DNA of 64,000 bases. It comes from Rubellimicrobium arenae. GTDB lineage: Bacteria; Pseudomonadota; Alphaproteobacteria; Rhodobacterales; Rhodobacteraceae. Each line of letters begins with the position of its first letter. Position 1 is the first letter of the stretch. Below are positions 1 through 7,486 of the stretch, piece by piece. The translations under genes and the position numbers were made by a program. The DNA lies in contig NZ_JAFMST010000003.1 of assembly GCF_017916275.1 (NCBI RefSeq), positions 372,001 to 436,000 of the forward strand. The letters run 5' to 3'. Below the pieces are notes generated by a model. That model saw only the letters and a program-made list of their open reading frames with translations. It did no database searches and had not been told where the DNA came from.

Positions 1-830
1 CCGCGCCGACCTGGGAGGTGTTCGTCCTCGAATACGCGAGGGCCAAAGACCAGCCCGTGGACAGCCTGATCAACGGCACCCACGACGATGGCCTGATGGA
101 CACGCCGTTTGCCTTCGTGTTCGCGCGGTCAGGCGGGCGCAATGTGCTGGTGGACACCGGGTTCATGCGCGAAGGCATCGGCGCCGAGATGTCGGAGCGG
201 TTCAACGTGCCGGAGTGGATCAGCCCCCTCCGCCTCCTGGCCGAGCTGGGCGTCGCACCCGAAGACGTGACCGACATCGTCCTGAGCCATGCCCATTTCG
301 ACCACATGGGGTCGATCCACAAGTTCCCCCGGGCCCGCCTCTACATTCAGAAAAGCGAGCTGCTCTCGTGGCACGAGGCGATGGCTCTGCCCCGGCAGTT
401 CGGCTACCTGACCGCGATCATCAACCCCGACGACCTCCGTTCCATGTTCGACGCCTCGGTCGAGCATCGGGTGACCCTGCTGGATGGGGACCGGGACAAC
501 CTGCTCCCCGGCCTGCACGCGCGGTTCGGTCCGGGGCACACCATCGGGCAGCAGTTCGTCGTGCTGGAAACCGCGCGGGGCAACGTCGTCGTGTCGGGCG
601 ATTGCGTCTATGGGGCCAGGAACCTCACCGGTCATTCGCATGACGGCGTCTACGTCCCGCTCAACAACGCGATCGGCAGCGTGTGGGACCAGCTCAGGAC
701 GATGGACCGGATCAACGACGCCATCCAGGGCGACCTCGGCCGGCTCATCATCCTGCACGACGTGGAGCGCTGGAAGGACATGCCGGTCCAGGCCGAGGTC
801 GAAGGCTTCAAGATCGTCCGGGCCGCCTGA
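1..830 (+). CDS. Metallo-beta-lactamase-fold hydrolase, AHL-lactonase-like (5' end cut by window)
   Basis: Metal-dependent hydrolase of the metallo-beta-lactamase fold, closest in layout to the N-acyl-homoserine lactonase (AttM/AiiB) branch. The metal-binding motif SHAHFDHMG is clear. Later ligands are plausible in PGHTIGQQ, the Asp of VVSGDCVYG and the His of IILHD. A GTG at 18 could start the protein, but the frame is open to the first base and reads APTWEVFVLEYA, which looks like family sequence, so the true start probably lies upstream. There is no signal peptide in the visible part, so it is probably cytoplasmic. The substrate cannot be told: lactones, including quorum signals, are the family precedent, but many members act on other esters. 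The next gene is on the opposite strand and ends 78 bases downstream. Confidence 0.8.
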   Translation, partial: APTWEVFVLEYARAKDQPVDSLINGTHDDGLMDTPFAFVFARSGGRNVLVDTGFMREGIGAEMSERFNVPEWISPLRLLAELGVAPEDVTDIVLSHAHFDHMGSIHKFPRARLYIQKSELLSWHEAMALPRQFGYLTAIINPDDLRSMFDASVEHRVTLLDGDRDNLLPGLHARFGPGHTIGQQFVVLETARGNVVVSGDCVYGARNLTGHSHDGVYVPLNNAIGSVWDQLRTMDRINDAIQGDLGRLIILHDVERWKDMPVQAEVEGFKIVRAA

Positions 831-907
831 GGCGACGGTCCCCCCAACCTCTGCGGTCGGCGCCTCGCAGGGCCGGCGGCCAGCGCCGGGCGGGGTCGTG
901 GCGGCGC

Positions 908-1546
908 TTACCAGCGCCCGCAAACCCCTTCGCCGATCAGGATCTCGCCCACGTTCTCCCCGGAGGCGGAGAGGGAGCAGGTTCCAAGCTCCCAGTCCTG
1001 TCCCCGCCGTCCATCGAGGGTGCAGGTGACGGCCTGCCCCTGCACGAGGTCGCGCATGAAGAGCGCGGCGCTCCGGCCCTCGTCGGTGCCGATCTTGTCG
1101 CAGTCGAGGTTCGCGAGCCGGACCGGCACGCCCGCCACCTCGATGGTGCCGCCGTCACGAACATCGGTCACCCGGCCCTGGATATCGAAGCCCGCCGAGC
1201 CTGACGGGGGAGTCGGGCGGTCGGGGGCCTGCGCAGGCGCGACGGGCGCGGCCGGGGACCGCGCCGCTGCGCCAGGAGCCGGGTCGTCGGCGACTGCCGG
1301 ACGGTCCGCACGGCTCGAAAGGGCGGCGGGCCACCAGCCTTCCAGTCGGTCGAAGCCGCCCCCCAGGTTGTAGGCGGTGAGGCCGCCTGCGCAAAGAAGA
1401 AGGAGGACGCTGGCCAGATTGGGGCGGCGACTGGGCGTGCGGCCCCGCGACGTCGTCCGGGTCCGGGCCCTTGGACGCCGGGTCACGGCTGCACCTCGCC
1501 GGATGGCGTTGCGGCAGACGGCCGAAGGCGGATTGGACGACCGCAT
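908..1546 (-). CDS. Membrane-anchored SNase-fold (thermonuclease-like) protein, probably inactive
   Basis: A 212-residue protein. It has a basic N-terminus (residues 1-45), one hydrophobic segment (around LASVLLLLCAGGLTAYNLGG), a Pro/Ala-rich linker, and a C-terminal domain of about 90 residues with staphylococcal-nuclease-like order (IQGRVTDVRDGGTIEV, VPVRLANLD, then GENVGEILIGEGVCGRW). The DGD calcium motif reads DGG, and the second catalytic Arg appears to be lost, because the RYGRxxA-type strand reads GQDWELGTC. Catalysis is therefore doubtful; a periplasmic binding or structural role is possible. I chose the ATG at 1546 because AGGAAGG lies just upstream; a longer open frame extends to 1849 without gene-like sequence. 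It is a lone gene between genes of opposite direction. Confidence 0.7.
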   Translation of the reverse strand: MRSSNPPSAVCRNAIRRGAAVTRRPRARTRTTSRGRTPSRRPNLASVLLLLCAGGLTAYNLGGGFDRLEGWWPAALSSRADRPAVADDPAPGAAARSPAAPVAPAQAPDRPTPPSGSAGFDIQGRVTDVRDGGTIEVAGVPVRLANLDCDKIGTDEGRSAALFMRDLVQGQAVTCTLDGRRGQDWELGTCSLSASGENVGEILIGEGVCGRW

Positions 1547-2222
1547 GTCCTTCCTGGTTCGCCAAGGGGATGACCAAGCCGGGAGCCGAGCCGCCGGACG
1601 CGCCCAGCGAGAGAAGCTGCCCTGCGGCCGAATGGCTGGAACGGGGTAGGGTCCACGTGGTCCTGATCGGTATCGCTCATCGCCCCGGTCGTCTCCTTGC
1701 CAAGTCGAACGCCTTTGGGAGAGGCGCTGCGGTCCTGAGGTCATCTTGGACGTCTCGCGGCTGTTGGGCCAGTCATCCGATGGATCGGTTGGCGCCAGGG
1801 CAGGGGGCTCGGCGCGACCTGGCTGAGCGGCGCCTGTTTCGGTGGCCAAGGCACGTGCCGGTGATCAGGTCAGGATCTGTCACCAGGTCCGTCACGGCCC
1901 CGCCCTTTCGACCGCCTGCCTGCCCGCCGTCCCCGAACCTGACGCGGGTGCCCGAGCTGAGCCCGCCTCGGGATCGTTTCGCGGGCGAAAACGGCAGGTT
2001 CTCCATCCCTTGGCGGAAAACTGCCGTCACAAAGTTCCCGAACCGGGACGGGGACTTGCCGGGGCGGAGCTGCCCATTCGGTCCGAACCGTGGCGCGCTG
2101 GCCCCAAGGAGGGCGCCAACGTGCCCTGACGGCCAAACTCATGCCCTCAAGGAACGGCGGAGTCCGCCTGAGCGGCGACGGCCCAGTCGCCTGTCAGCCA
2201 TTCAGACGCAGAGGCGCACCCC
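1547..2222. other. Gene-free stretch upstream of the beta-helix gene
   Basis: About 676 bases with open frames on both strands, but none with a convincing ribosome site or family resemblance. It must hold the divergent promoters of the two flanking genes. I see no strong consensus promoter, long inverted repeat or terminator. Confidence 0.5.
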
Positions 2223-4370
2223 GTGACCAATCCGACCATCACGGTCTCCACGCAGGCCGAACTGACCGCAGCCCTGAAGCAGCTCAACGGCGGAGGCGGG
2301 ACGATCCTGCTCAGGGAGGGCAACTACGGCAGCCTGTCGCTGAACGCGCAGTCCGGCTTCGACATCACCTTCAGCGACCGTGTGACGCTCAGATCCGCCG
2401 ATCCGCTTCACAAGGCCGTCTTCAGCAGCGTCGATGTGCGCGGGGCCGCGAACCTGGCCGTCGATGGCCTCAAGTTCGACTACACCTACAAGGCCGGCGA
2501 TACCCTGACCACCAAAGCGGCGAGCTTCTCGGGGTGCAGCAAGCTCGCCATCACCAACTGCGTGGTGGACGGCGACGTGGCGTCGAACCTGTCCGCCGCG
2601 GCGAACGGCTTCGGCTTTGCCCAGGGTCTTGTCGTCCGGGGCTGCTCGGACACCGTCATCGAGGGCAACGAGCTTTCGAAGTTCTACCGGGGCCTGTCCG
2701 TGACCGAGAGCCAGCGGGTCCTGGTCAAGGGCAACGACATCCATGACATGCGGATGGACGGCTCGTGCTTTGCCCAGGTCGAGGACATCACGATCGAGGG
2801 CAACCACATCCACGACTTCAAGGGCTCGCCGACCAGTGGTGACCATTGCGACATGATCCAGTTCTGGACGACGGCCACGACGGCGCCGTCCCGGAACGTC
2901 GTGATCCGGGACAACGTGCTCGATATCGGAAACGGGACCGCCACCCAGTCGATCTTCATGCGGAACGAACTTGTCGACACCCGCGCCGCCGGGGCCGAGA
3001 TGTTCTATCGGAACGTCGTGATCGAAGGGAACACGATCACCAACGCCCATCTCAACGGCATCACCGTCGGCGAGACGAACGGCGTTACCATCCGCAACAA
3101 CACGCTGCTTCATGATGACGGCGCGGCCAGGGACGGCGCCGACCCGGAGGTGGAGATCCCGCGCATCAATCTCGCCAGCGCCTCCACTGCCGTGCTGATC
3201 CAGAAGAACGTGACCACGGCCGTGCCCTCGGCCGCCGGGCACGCCGACTGGATCGTGTCGGACAACGTGCTGGTCCAGGTCACCGATCCCCAGGCGCCCG
3301 GCTACATCGGCAACCTCTTCGCAGGCTCCTCGCTCAAGCTCGAGGACGGCATCCACCATTGGGTCGCGCTCCAGGGGGGGATCATCGACCAGTTGAACGC
3401 GGGCTCCGCCCTGACCCAATCGGCCGGAGCGGGCCTCCAGCCGCTCTTCCATGTGCAGCACGAGGACCGCGCGACCCGCATCTACGACGCCAGCCTGTCA
3501 ACCCTGAACGGGGCCGACCTTCCCAAGGGCACGACCTACAGCTGGACCTTCGGCGATGGCACGACGGCGACCGGCTGCAAGGTGAGCCACAACTACACCA
3601 GGGGCGGGGACTACACGGTTCAGCTCACGGTCAAGCTGCCCGATGGACAGACCGCGACCGAGGCCGTGCAGGAAGCCGTCGACCATTCCAAGGTCCTGAG
3701 CCTTGCGAACGGGCACTTCTATGCCGTCGACCCGGCCTCGACCGCCGACCTCGGGCTCGAGGCGAAGTGGACCTCGGACGGCCTGCAACTGGGGGGCACG
3801 ACGCCGTCGGCGCAGGTGGCGCGCAGCCAGGTGGCCGATCTGGCCGATGCCGATGACTTCACATTCCAATTCAAGCTGGACGCCGACCGGGTCGGAGCCT
3901 CGGGCGAGGTGTCCCGTCTCCAGGGCTGCCTGGTGACCAAGGTGACGGCGGCGGGCGAGCTTCAGGTGCAGATCTGGGACCAGACGAACGTCGTCCGGTC
4001 CCTGACCACCACGGGCGCCAGGCTCAACGCGGTGGCCGAACTGGATCACCGGGTGATGATCGACCTCGACGACGGCCGCCTCCAGGTCTGGATCGACGGA
4101 GCCAAGAAGGGTGACATGGCCTTCGCGGGCGGGGTCGGCGGCCATAGCGGCTACGACACGCACAACCTGTTCTTCGGCAATCCCTGGGGGCAGGCGAGCT
4201 TCAACGGCGACGTCACGGATGTGGCCCTGACCGTCGGCGCGGGCGAATACGGCGCCACCCCGGCCACCTCGCTTCTGGCGGCCGAGGACACTCTGGTCTT
4301 CACCGACGCGGCCCGGGCCGAGAACCTTTCGCTTCTCTCGGCGCTGTCCGACCTTCACTGGATGATCTGA
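2223..4370 (+). CDS. Parallel beta-helix protein with PKD and LamG-like domains
   Basis: A 715-residue protein starting at GTG 2223. Residues 1 to about 380 form a right-handed parallel beta-helix, visible as repeated turns such as VVIRDNVLD, VVIEGNTIT and VTIRNNTLL. The helix opens with TVSTQAELTAALKQLNGGGG, typical of pectate-lyase/epimerase-like solenoids. Residues about 415-480 are a PKD domain (YSWTFGDGTTATG, then YTVQLTV). Residues about 490-690 look like a concanavalin/LamG-type jelly roll (VMIDLDDGRLQVWIDGAKKG). The helix suggests polysaccharide binding or cleavage at the cell surface, but no catalytic signature can be assigned. No N-terminal signal peptide and no RTX nonapeptides are present, so any export would need an uncleaved C-terminal signal. 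It stands alone. Confidence 0.8.
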   Translation: MTNPTITVSTQAELTAALKQLNGGGGTILLREGNYGSLSLNAQSGFDITFSDRVTLRSADPLHKAVFSSVDVRGAANLAVDGLKFDYTYKAGDTLTTKAASFSGCSKLAITNCVVDGDVASNLSAAANGFGFAQGLVVRGCSDTVIEGNELSKFYRGLSVTESQRVLVKGNDIHDMRMDGSCFAQVEDITIEGNHIHDFKGSPTSGDHCDMIQFWTTATTAPSRNVVIRDNVLDIGNGTATQSIFMRNELVDTRAAGAEMFYRNVVIEGNTITNAHLNGITVGETNGVTIRNNTLLHDDGAARDGADPEVEIPRINLASASTAVLIQKNVTTAVPSAAGHADWIVSDNVLVQVTDPQAPGYIGNLFAGSSLKLEDGIHHWVALQGGIIDQLNAGSALTQSAGAGLQPLFHVQHEDRATRIYDASLSTLNGADLPKGTTYSWTFGDGTTATGCKVSHNYTRGGDYTVQLTVKLPDGQTATEAVQEAVDHSKVLSLANGHFYAVDPASTADLGLEAKWTSDGLQLGGTTPSAQVARSQVADLADADDFTFQFKLDADRVGASGEVSRLQGCLVTKVTAAGELQVQIWDQTNVVRSLTTTGARLNAVAELDHRVMIDLDDGRLQVWIDGAKKGDMAFAGGVGGHSGYDTHNLFFGNPWGQASFNGDVTDVALTVGAGEYGATPATSLLAAEDTLVFTDAARAENLSLLSALSDLHWMI

Positions 4371-4593
4371 TTCCCTTAGGGGGTCGTGGCCTGCGACTTC
4401 GGCCTGCCGCGGCCCATCCAGGGTGGCAGGTCGTGTGCCACTGCCGGTGCTCCATAGGTCGGGCGCACGGAGAGGGCGGCCGTCGCGAGGCGCGATCGCG
4501 ACGAAGCAGGACCCGTCGACAGGTGCCGGGTCTTGGCCGATGATGCGGGACCCCGGGGTCCAGGCCCCGCATCGGTCTGCACAGGATTAGGAC

Positions 4594-5178
4594 ATGACCA
4601 AACTGATCGGGATCTCCGGCAGCCTGCGCCAGGGCTCCATGAACTCGGCCCTCCTCCGGGCGGCTCGCGATCTCATGCCGGAGGGATCGAGCCTTCGGAT
4701 CTGCTCCATCTCTGGCATCCCGCTGTATGACGGGGACGTGGAGCAGCGCGAGGGCATTCCAGCAGCCGTGGCGGACCTCAAGGAAGCCATCGCCGAGGCG
4801 GACGGGCTGATCCTCGCCACGCCGGAGTACAACAACTCCGTGCCGGGTGTCCTCAAGAACGCCATCGACTGGCTGTCCCGTCCGGCGTCGGACATTCCGC
4901 ATGTGTTCGGCGGCAAGCCGGTGGCCCTGATGGGCGCTTCGCCCGGACCGTTTGGCACGCTGCTGAGCCAGACCGCCTGGCTGCCCGTGTTCAAGACCCT
5001 TGGCGCCCAGCTCTGGAGCGGGGACCGCCTGTTCGTGTCGCGGGCGTCGGACGTCTTCGGCGAGGATGGAACATTGACCGATGCCAGGATCCGGGAACGT
5101 CTGACCCGGTTCCTGCTCGGCTTCGATGCCTTCGCCCAGGCCCATGGGCCGGTCAGGGATCGTGCGGTGCCCGATTGA
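4594..5178 (+). CDS. NADPH-dependent FMN reductase (ChrR/YieF-like flavodoxin fold)
   Basis: A 194-residue cytoplasmic flavoprotein. The FMN phosphate loop GSLRQGSMN is at residues 9-17, and the second flavin loop is PEYNNSVPGVLKNAIDW at about 86-102; both are diagnostic for the NADPH-dependent FMN reductase family (ChrR, azoreductase and quinone reductase relatives). Members reduce FMN, quinones, azo dyes or chromate, generally protecting against redox stress; the natural substrate here is unknown. Length is normal for the family. The preceding gene ends more than 220 bases upstream, and the gene converges on otsB with only 29 bases between stop codons. Confidence 0.88.
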   Translation: MTKLIGISGSLRQGSMNSALLRAARDLMPEGSSLRICSISGIPLYDGDVEQREGIPAAVADLKEAIAEADGLILATPEYNNSVPGVLKNAIDWLSRPASDIPHVFGGKPVALMGASPGPFGTLLSQTAWLPVFKTLGAQLWSGDRLFVSRASDVFGEDGTLTDARIRERLTRFLLGFDAFAQAHGPVRDRAVPD

Positions 5179-5207
5179 GCAGGCGCGCGGCCCGATTGGA
5201 CCGCTGT

Positions 5208-5939
5208 TCAACCGCCTGATCCCTCGCGGGCCAGCCAGGCGCGCACCGCGCCCGGGTCCGGCGCCCGGAGCGTCGCGATGCTGGGACCGGGACCCACCTT
5301 GACGGCCAATCCGCCCAGCCCGGCGGCGACGGCCATCGCGTCCTCGTCGGTGGTGTCGTCGCCCAGCATGATCGGGCGGCGTCCCTGAAACGGCGGCGCC
5401 TGCATGAGGCGGGTCAGGGATGATCCCTTATGGGCCGCCGCGGGCTTGACCTCGACGACCATCTTGCCCGCCTGAACGACATGGCCCGGCACGATCCGCG
5501 CCGCCGCCTGGGCTGCGGCCAGGCAGGCCTCCTCCTGATCCGGCGCGGCCCGGTAATGGATCGCCGCGACCGGACCCTTGATCTCCAGGCGCACGCCCGG
5601 GCGGCTCGCGACGTCGACCAGGGGCGCGAGGAGACCCTCGGCCGGCTCCATCGTCGTAGGGGGAGGGGCGGCTCCCGGGGGCAGGACCTCGATCCCATGC
5701 CCACCCAGGCGCCACAGCCCTGCGGGGACGCGGCTGCCCAGGTCCCGAAGGTCGCGCCCCGAGATCACGGCCAACGCGCCGCCAAGGTGTCCGGCCAGGA
5801 TCTCCAGGTCCTCATGCGTCGAGGGAGGAAGCCGGATGGCGTCCGGATCGGGACCGATCTCGGCCAGGGTCCCGTCGAAGTCGAGGAAAAGCGCGTCCCC
5901 GGGGCGGAGGCCGAGCGTCTCCAGATCGCCAAGGGTCAT
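5208..5939 (-). CDS. otsB: Trehalose-6-phosphate phosphatase
   Basis: A 243-residue HAD-superfamily phosphatase that converts trehalose 6-phosphate to trehalose in the cytosol. HAD motif I is FLDFDGTLAEIGPDPD (nucleophile Asp and the second Asp in DFDGT), followed by ALAVISGRDLRDL. The conserved GHG of trehalose phosphatases is present (LGGHGIEV). Motif III/IV residues are in VEVKPAAAHKGSSL and IMLGDDTTDEDAM. The start ATG at 5939 overlaps the otsA stop in ATGA, so the two genes are co-translated in the order otsA-otsB and should work as a pathway giving trehalose from UDP- or GDP-glucose and glucose 6-phosphate, mainly for osmotic and desiccation stress. Family identity is secure. Confidence 0.94.
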   Translation of the reverse strand: MTLGDLETLGLRPGDALFLDFDGTLAEIGPDPDAIRLPPSTHEDLEILAGHLGGALAVISGRDLRDLGSRVPAGLWRLGGHGIEVLPPGAAPPPTTMEPAEGLLAPLVDVASRPGVRLEIKGPVAAIHYRAAPDQEEACLAAAQAAARIVPGHVVQAGKMVVEVKPAAAHKGSSLTRLMQAPPFQGRRPIMLGDDTTDEDAMAVAAGLGGLAVKVGPGPSIATLRAPDPGAVRAWLAREGSGG

Positions 5940-7315
5940 GCTCCGCCCCCGGCGATGGCCTCGAGCTCGGCGATGAAGGCCCTGCGCCAGGCGGCCACGT
6001 CGTTCGTGCCGACCTCCTCGTCCAGGGCCCGCCATCGCTCGATCCGTTCCTCCCTGGACATCTCAAGCGACCGGCGGATCGCGTCGGCGACCCCGGCCAC
6101 GTCGTGCGGATTCACGAGCAAGGCGGCCCCCATCCGTTCCGCCGCGCCGGCGAACTCGGACAGGATCAGCACCCCGGGATCGTCGGGATGCTGGGCCGCG
6201 ACGAACTCCTTGGCCACGAGGTTCATGCCGTCGTGCAATGGCGTCACCAGCCCCACGCGCGCGAGCCGGTAAAGCCCAGCCAGCACCTCGCGCGGGTAGC
6301 CGCGGGCGAGGTAGCGGATCGGCGTCCAGTCGAGGTCGGAGTAGTCTCCGTTCACCTGCCCGGCAAGGCGGTCGAGCTCCTCGCGAAGGTCGCGGTAGGC
6401 GCCCACCGTCTCGCGCGAGGGAGGGGCGATCTGGATGAGGTTGACCCGGCCGCGCAGGTCCTCGTTCTCGTCCAGGAGGCGCCCGAAGGCGCGGAGCCGC
6501 TGCGGCAACCCCTTGGAATAGTCCATGCGGTCGGCCCCGATCACGAGCGCCCGGTCGCCGATGATGCGCCCCACGCGTTCTGCCGCCGCGCTGGCGTCCT
6601 GCCCCTGCGCGAAGCGGCGGAATTCGTCCGCATCGATGCCGATCGGGAAGGCCTCGACCCGGATCGTACGGCCAAAGGCCTTCAGGCGGCCGTCCGGCAA
6701 CTCTTCGGCGCCATGATGTTCGGCCATGTAGCGGCGGAAGTTGCCCACGTCGCGCATGGTCTGGAAGCCCAGGAGGTCGAATTCGGCAAGGGCGCGGGCA
6801 ATCCTCTGGTGCTGCGGCAGCGCGGAAAAGATCTCCGAGGGCGGGAAGGGGATATGGAGGAAGAAGCCGACGGGCTCTTGCCAGCCGTTGTTGCGCAGCT
6901 CCTGGCCCAGCAGCAGGAAGTGGTAGTCATGCACCCAGACGATGTCATCGCGTCGCAGGAGCTGGTGCAGGAGCCGGCCGAACCGTCTGTTCACCCCCGC
7001 GTAGCAGTCCCAGTCGGAATCGTCGAAGCGCGCAAGGTCGATCCGGTAATGGAACACCGGCCAGAGCGCCCGGTTCGCGTAGCCCAGGTAGTAGCCCTGC
7101 TGTTCGGCCTCGGTCAGGTCCGCCAGGGCGAACTCGACGTTGCCCTCGGCCACCAGCCGCACCCCACGGGTTTCCCGCTCGGCGATCTCGCCCGACCAGC
7201 CGAACCAGAGCCCGCCGCGCTCGGTCAACGCATCCCAGAGCGCTACGGCGAGCCCTCCGGCGCGATCCTCGCCCGGAGCGGCGGTCCTGTTCGAGGCGAC
7301 GACAAGGCGGCCCAT
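5936..7315 (-). CDS. otsA: Alpha,alpha-trehalose-phosphate synthase (GT20)
   Basis: A 459-residue GT20 retaining glycosyltransferase that makes trehalose 6-phosphate from a nucleotide-glucose donor and glucose 6-phosphate. Visible family signatures are VVASNRTA near the N-terminus, VWVHDYHFLLLGQELR, FFLHIPFPPSEIF, GADRMDYSKGLPQRLRAF and VTPLHDGMNLVAKEFVAAQ. Length fits E. coli OtsA (about 470). The ATG at 7315 begins MGRLVVASNR, as family members do, and has GAAGGA about 8 bases upstream; the open frame continues to 7483 without homology. Its stop overlaps the start of otsB. The promoter should lie in the 170 bases before malQ ends; I saw no GGAAC-type (EcfG) promoter there. Confidence 0.95.
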   Translation of the reverse strand: MGRLVVASNRTAAPGEDRAGGLAVALWDALTERGGLWFGWSGEIAERETRGVRLVAEGNVEFALADLTEAEQQGYYLGYANRALWPVFHYRIDLARFDDSDWDCYAGVNRRFGRLLHQLLRRDDIVWVHDYHFLLLGQELRNNGWQEPVGFFLHIPFPPSEIFSALPQHQRIARALAEFDLLGFQTMRDVGNFRRYMAEHHGAEELPDGRLKAFGRTIRVEAFPIGIDADEFRRFAQGQDASAAAERVGRIIGDRALVIGADRMDYSKGLPQRLRAFGRLLDENEDLRGRVNLIQIAPPSRETVGAYRDLREELDRLAGQVNGDYSDLDWTPIRYLARGYPREVLAGLYRLARVGLVTPLHDGMNLVAKEFVAAQHPDDPGVLILSEFAGAAERMGAALLVNPHDVAGVADAIRRSLEMSREERIERWRALDEEVGTNDVAAWRRAFIAELEAIAGGGA

Positions 7316-7444
7316 GGCGGTGTTCCTTCGGTCTGGACGTCGTTGACGGGTGGGATCGTCGGGTGCGCCTTGGGCCGCGCCACCGTGCCGACCCGGAACC
7401 CGGGGTGTTGCCGTCACATATGGGGCGGGCAGGCCGCCCTGTCC

Positions 7445-7465
7445 GCCCCGGCATGAAACCGGGGC
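7445..7465 (-). terminator. Possible terminator stem after malQ
   Basis: A perfect 7-base-pair inverted repeat, GCCCCGG-N7-CCGGGGC, lies 22 bases after the malQ stop on the reverse strand. No T-run follows, so it may only be a stabilising 3' hairpin. Confidence 0.35.
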
Positions 7466-7486
7466 CGCCACGGGTTTCGGCAACCG

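Noticed and set aside
2202-3461. Long open frame on the reverse strand inside the beta-helix gene
   Set aside because: Its composition is rich in Arg, Gly, Asp and Val with no recognisable motif. It is antisense to a gene with clear repeats and a PKD domain; such frames are common at high GC.
7316-7486. General-stress (EcfG) promoter before otsA
   Set aside because: I looked for GGAAC-N16-18-GTT on the reverse strand and did not find it, despite trehalose genes often being under this control.
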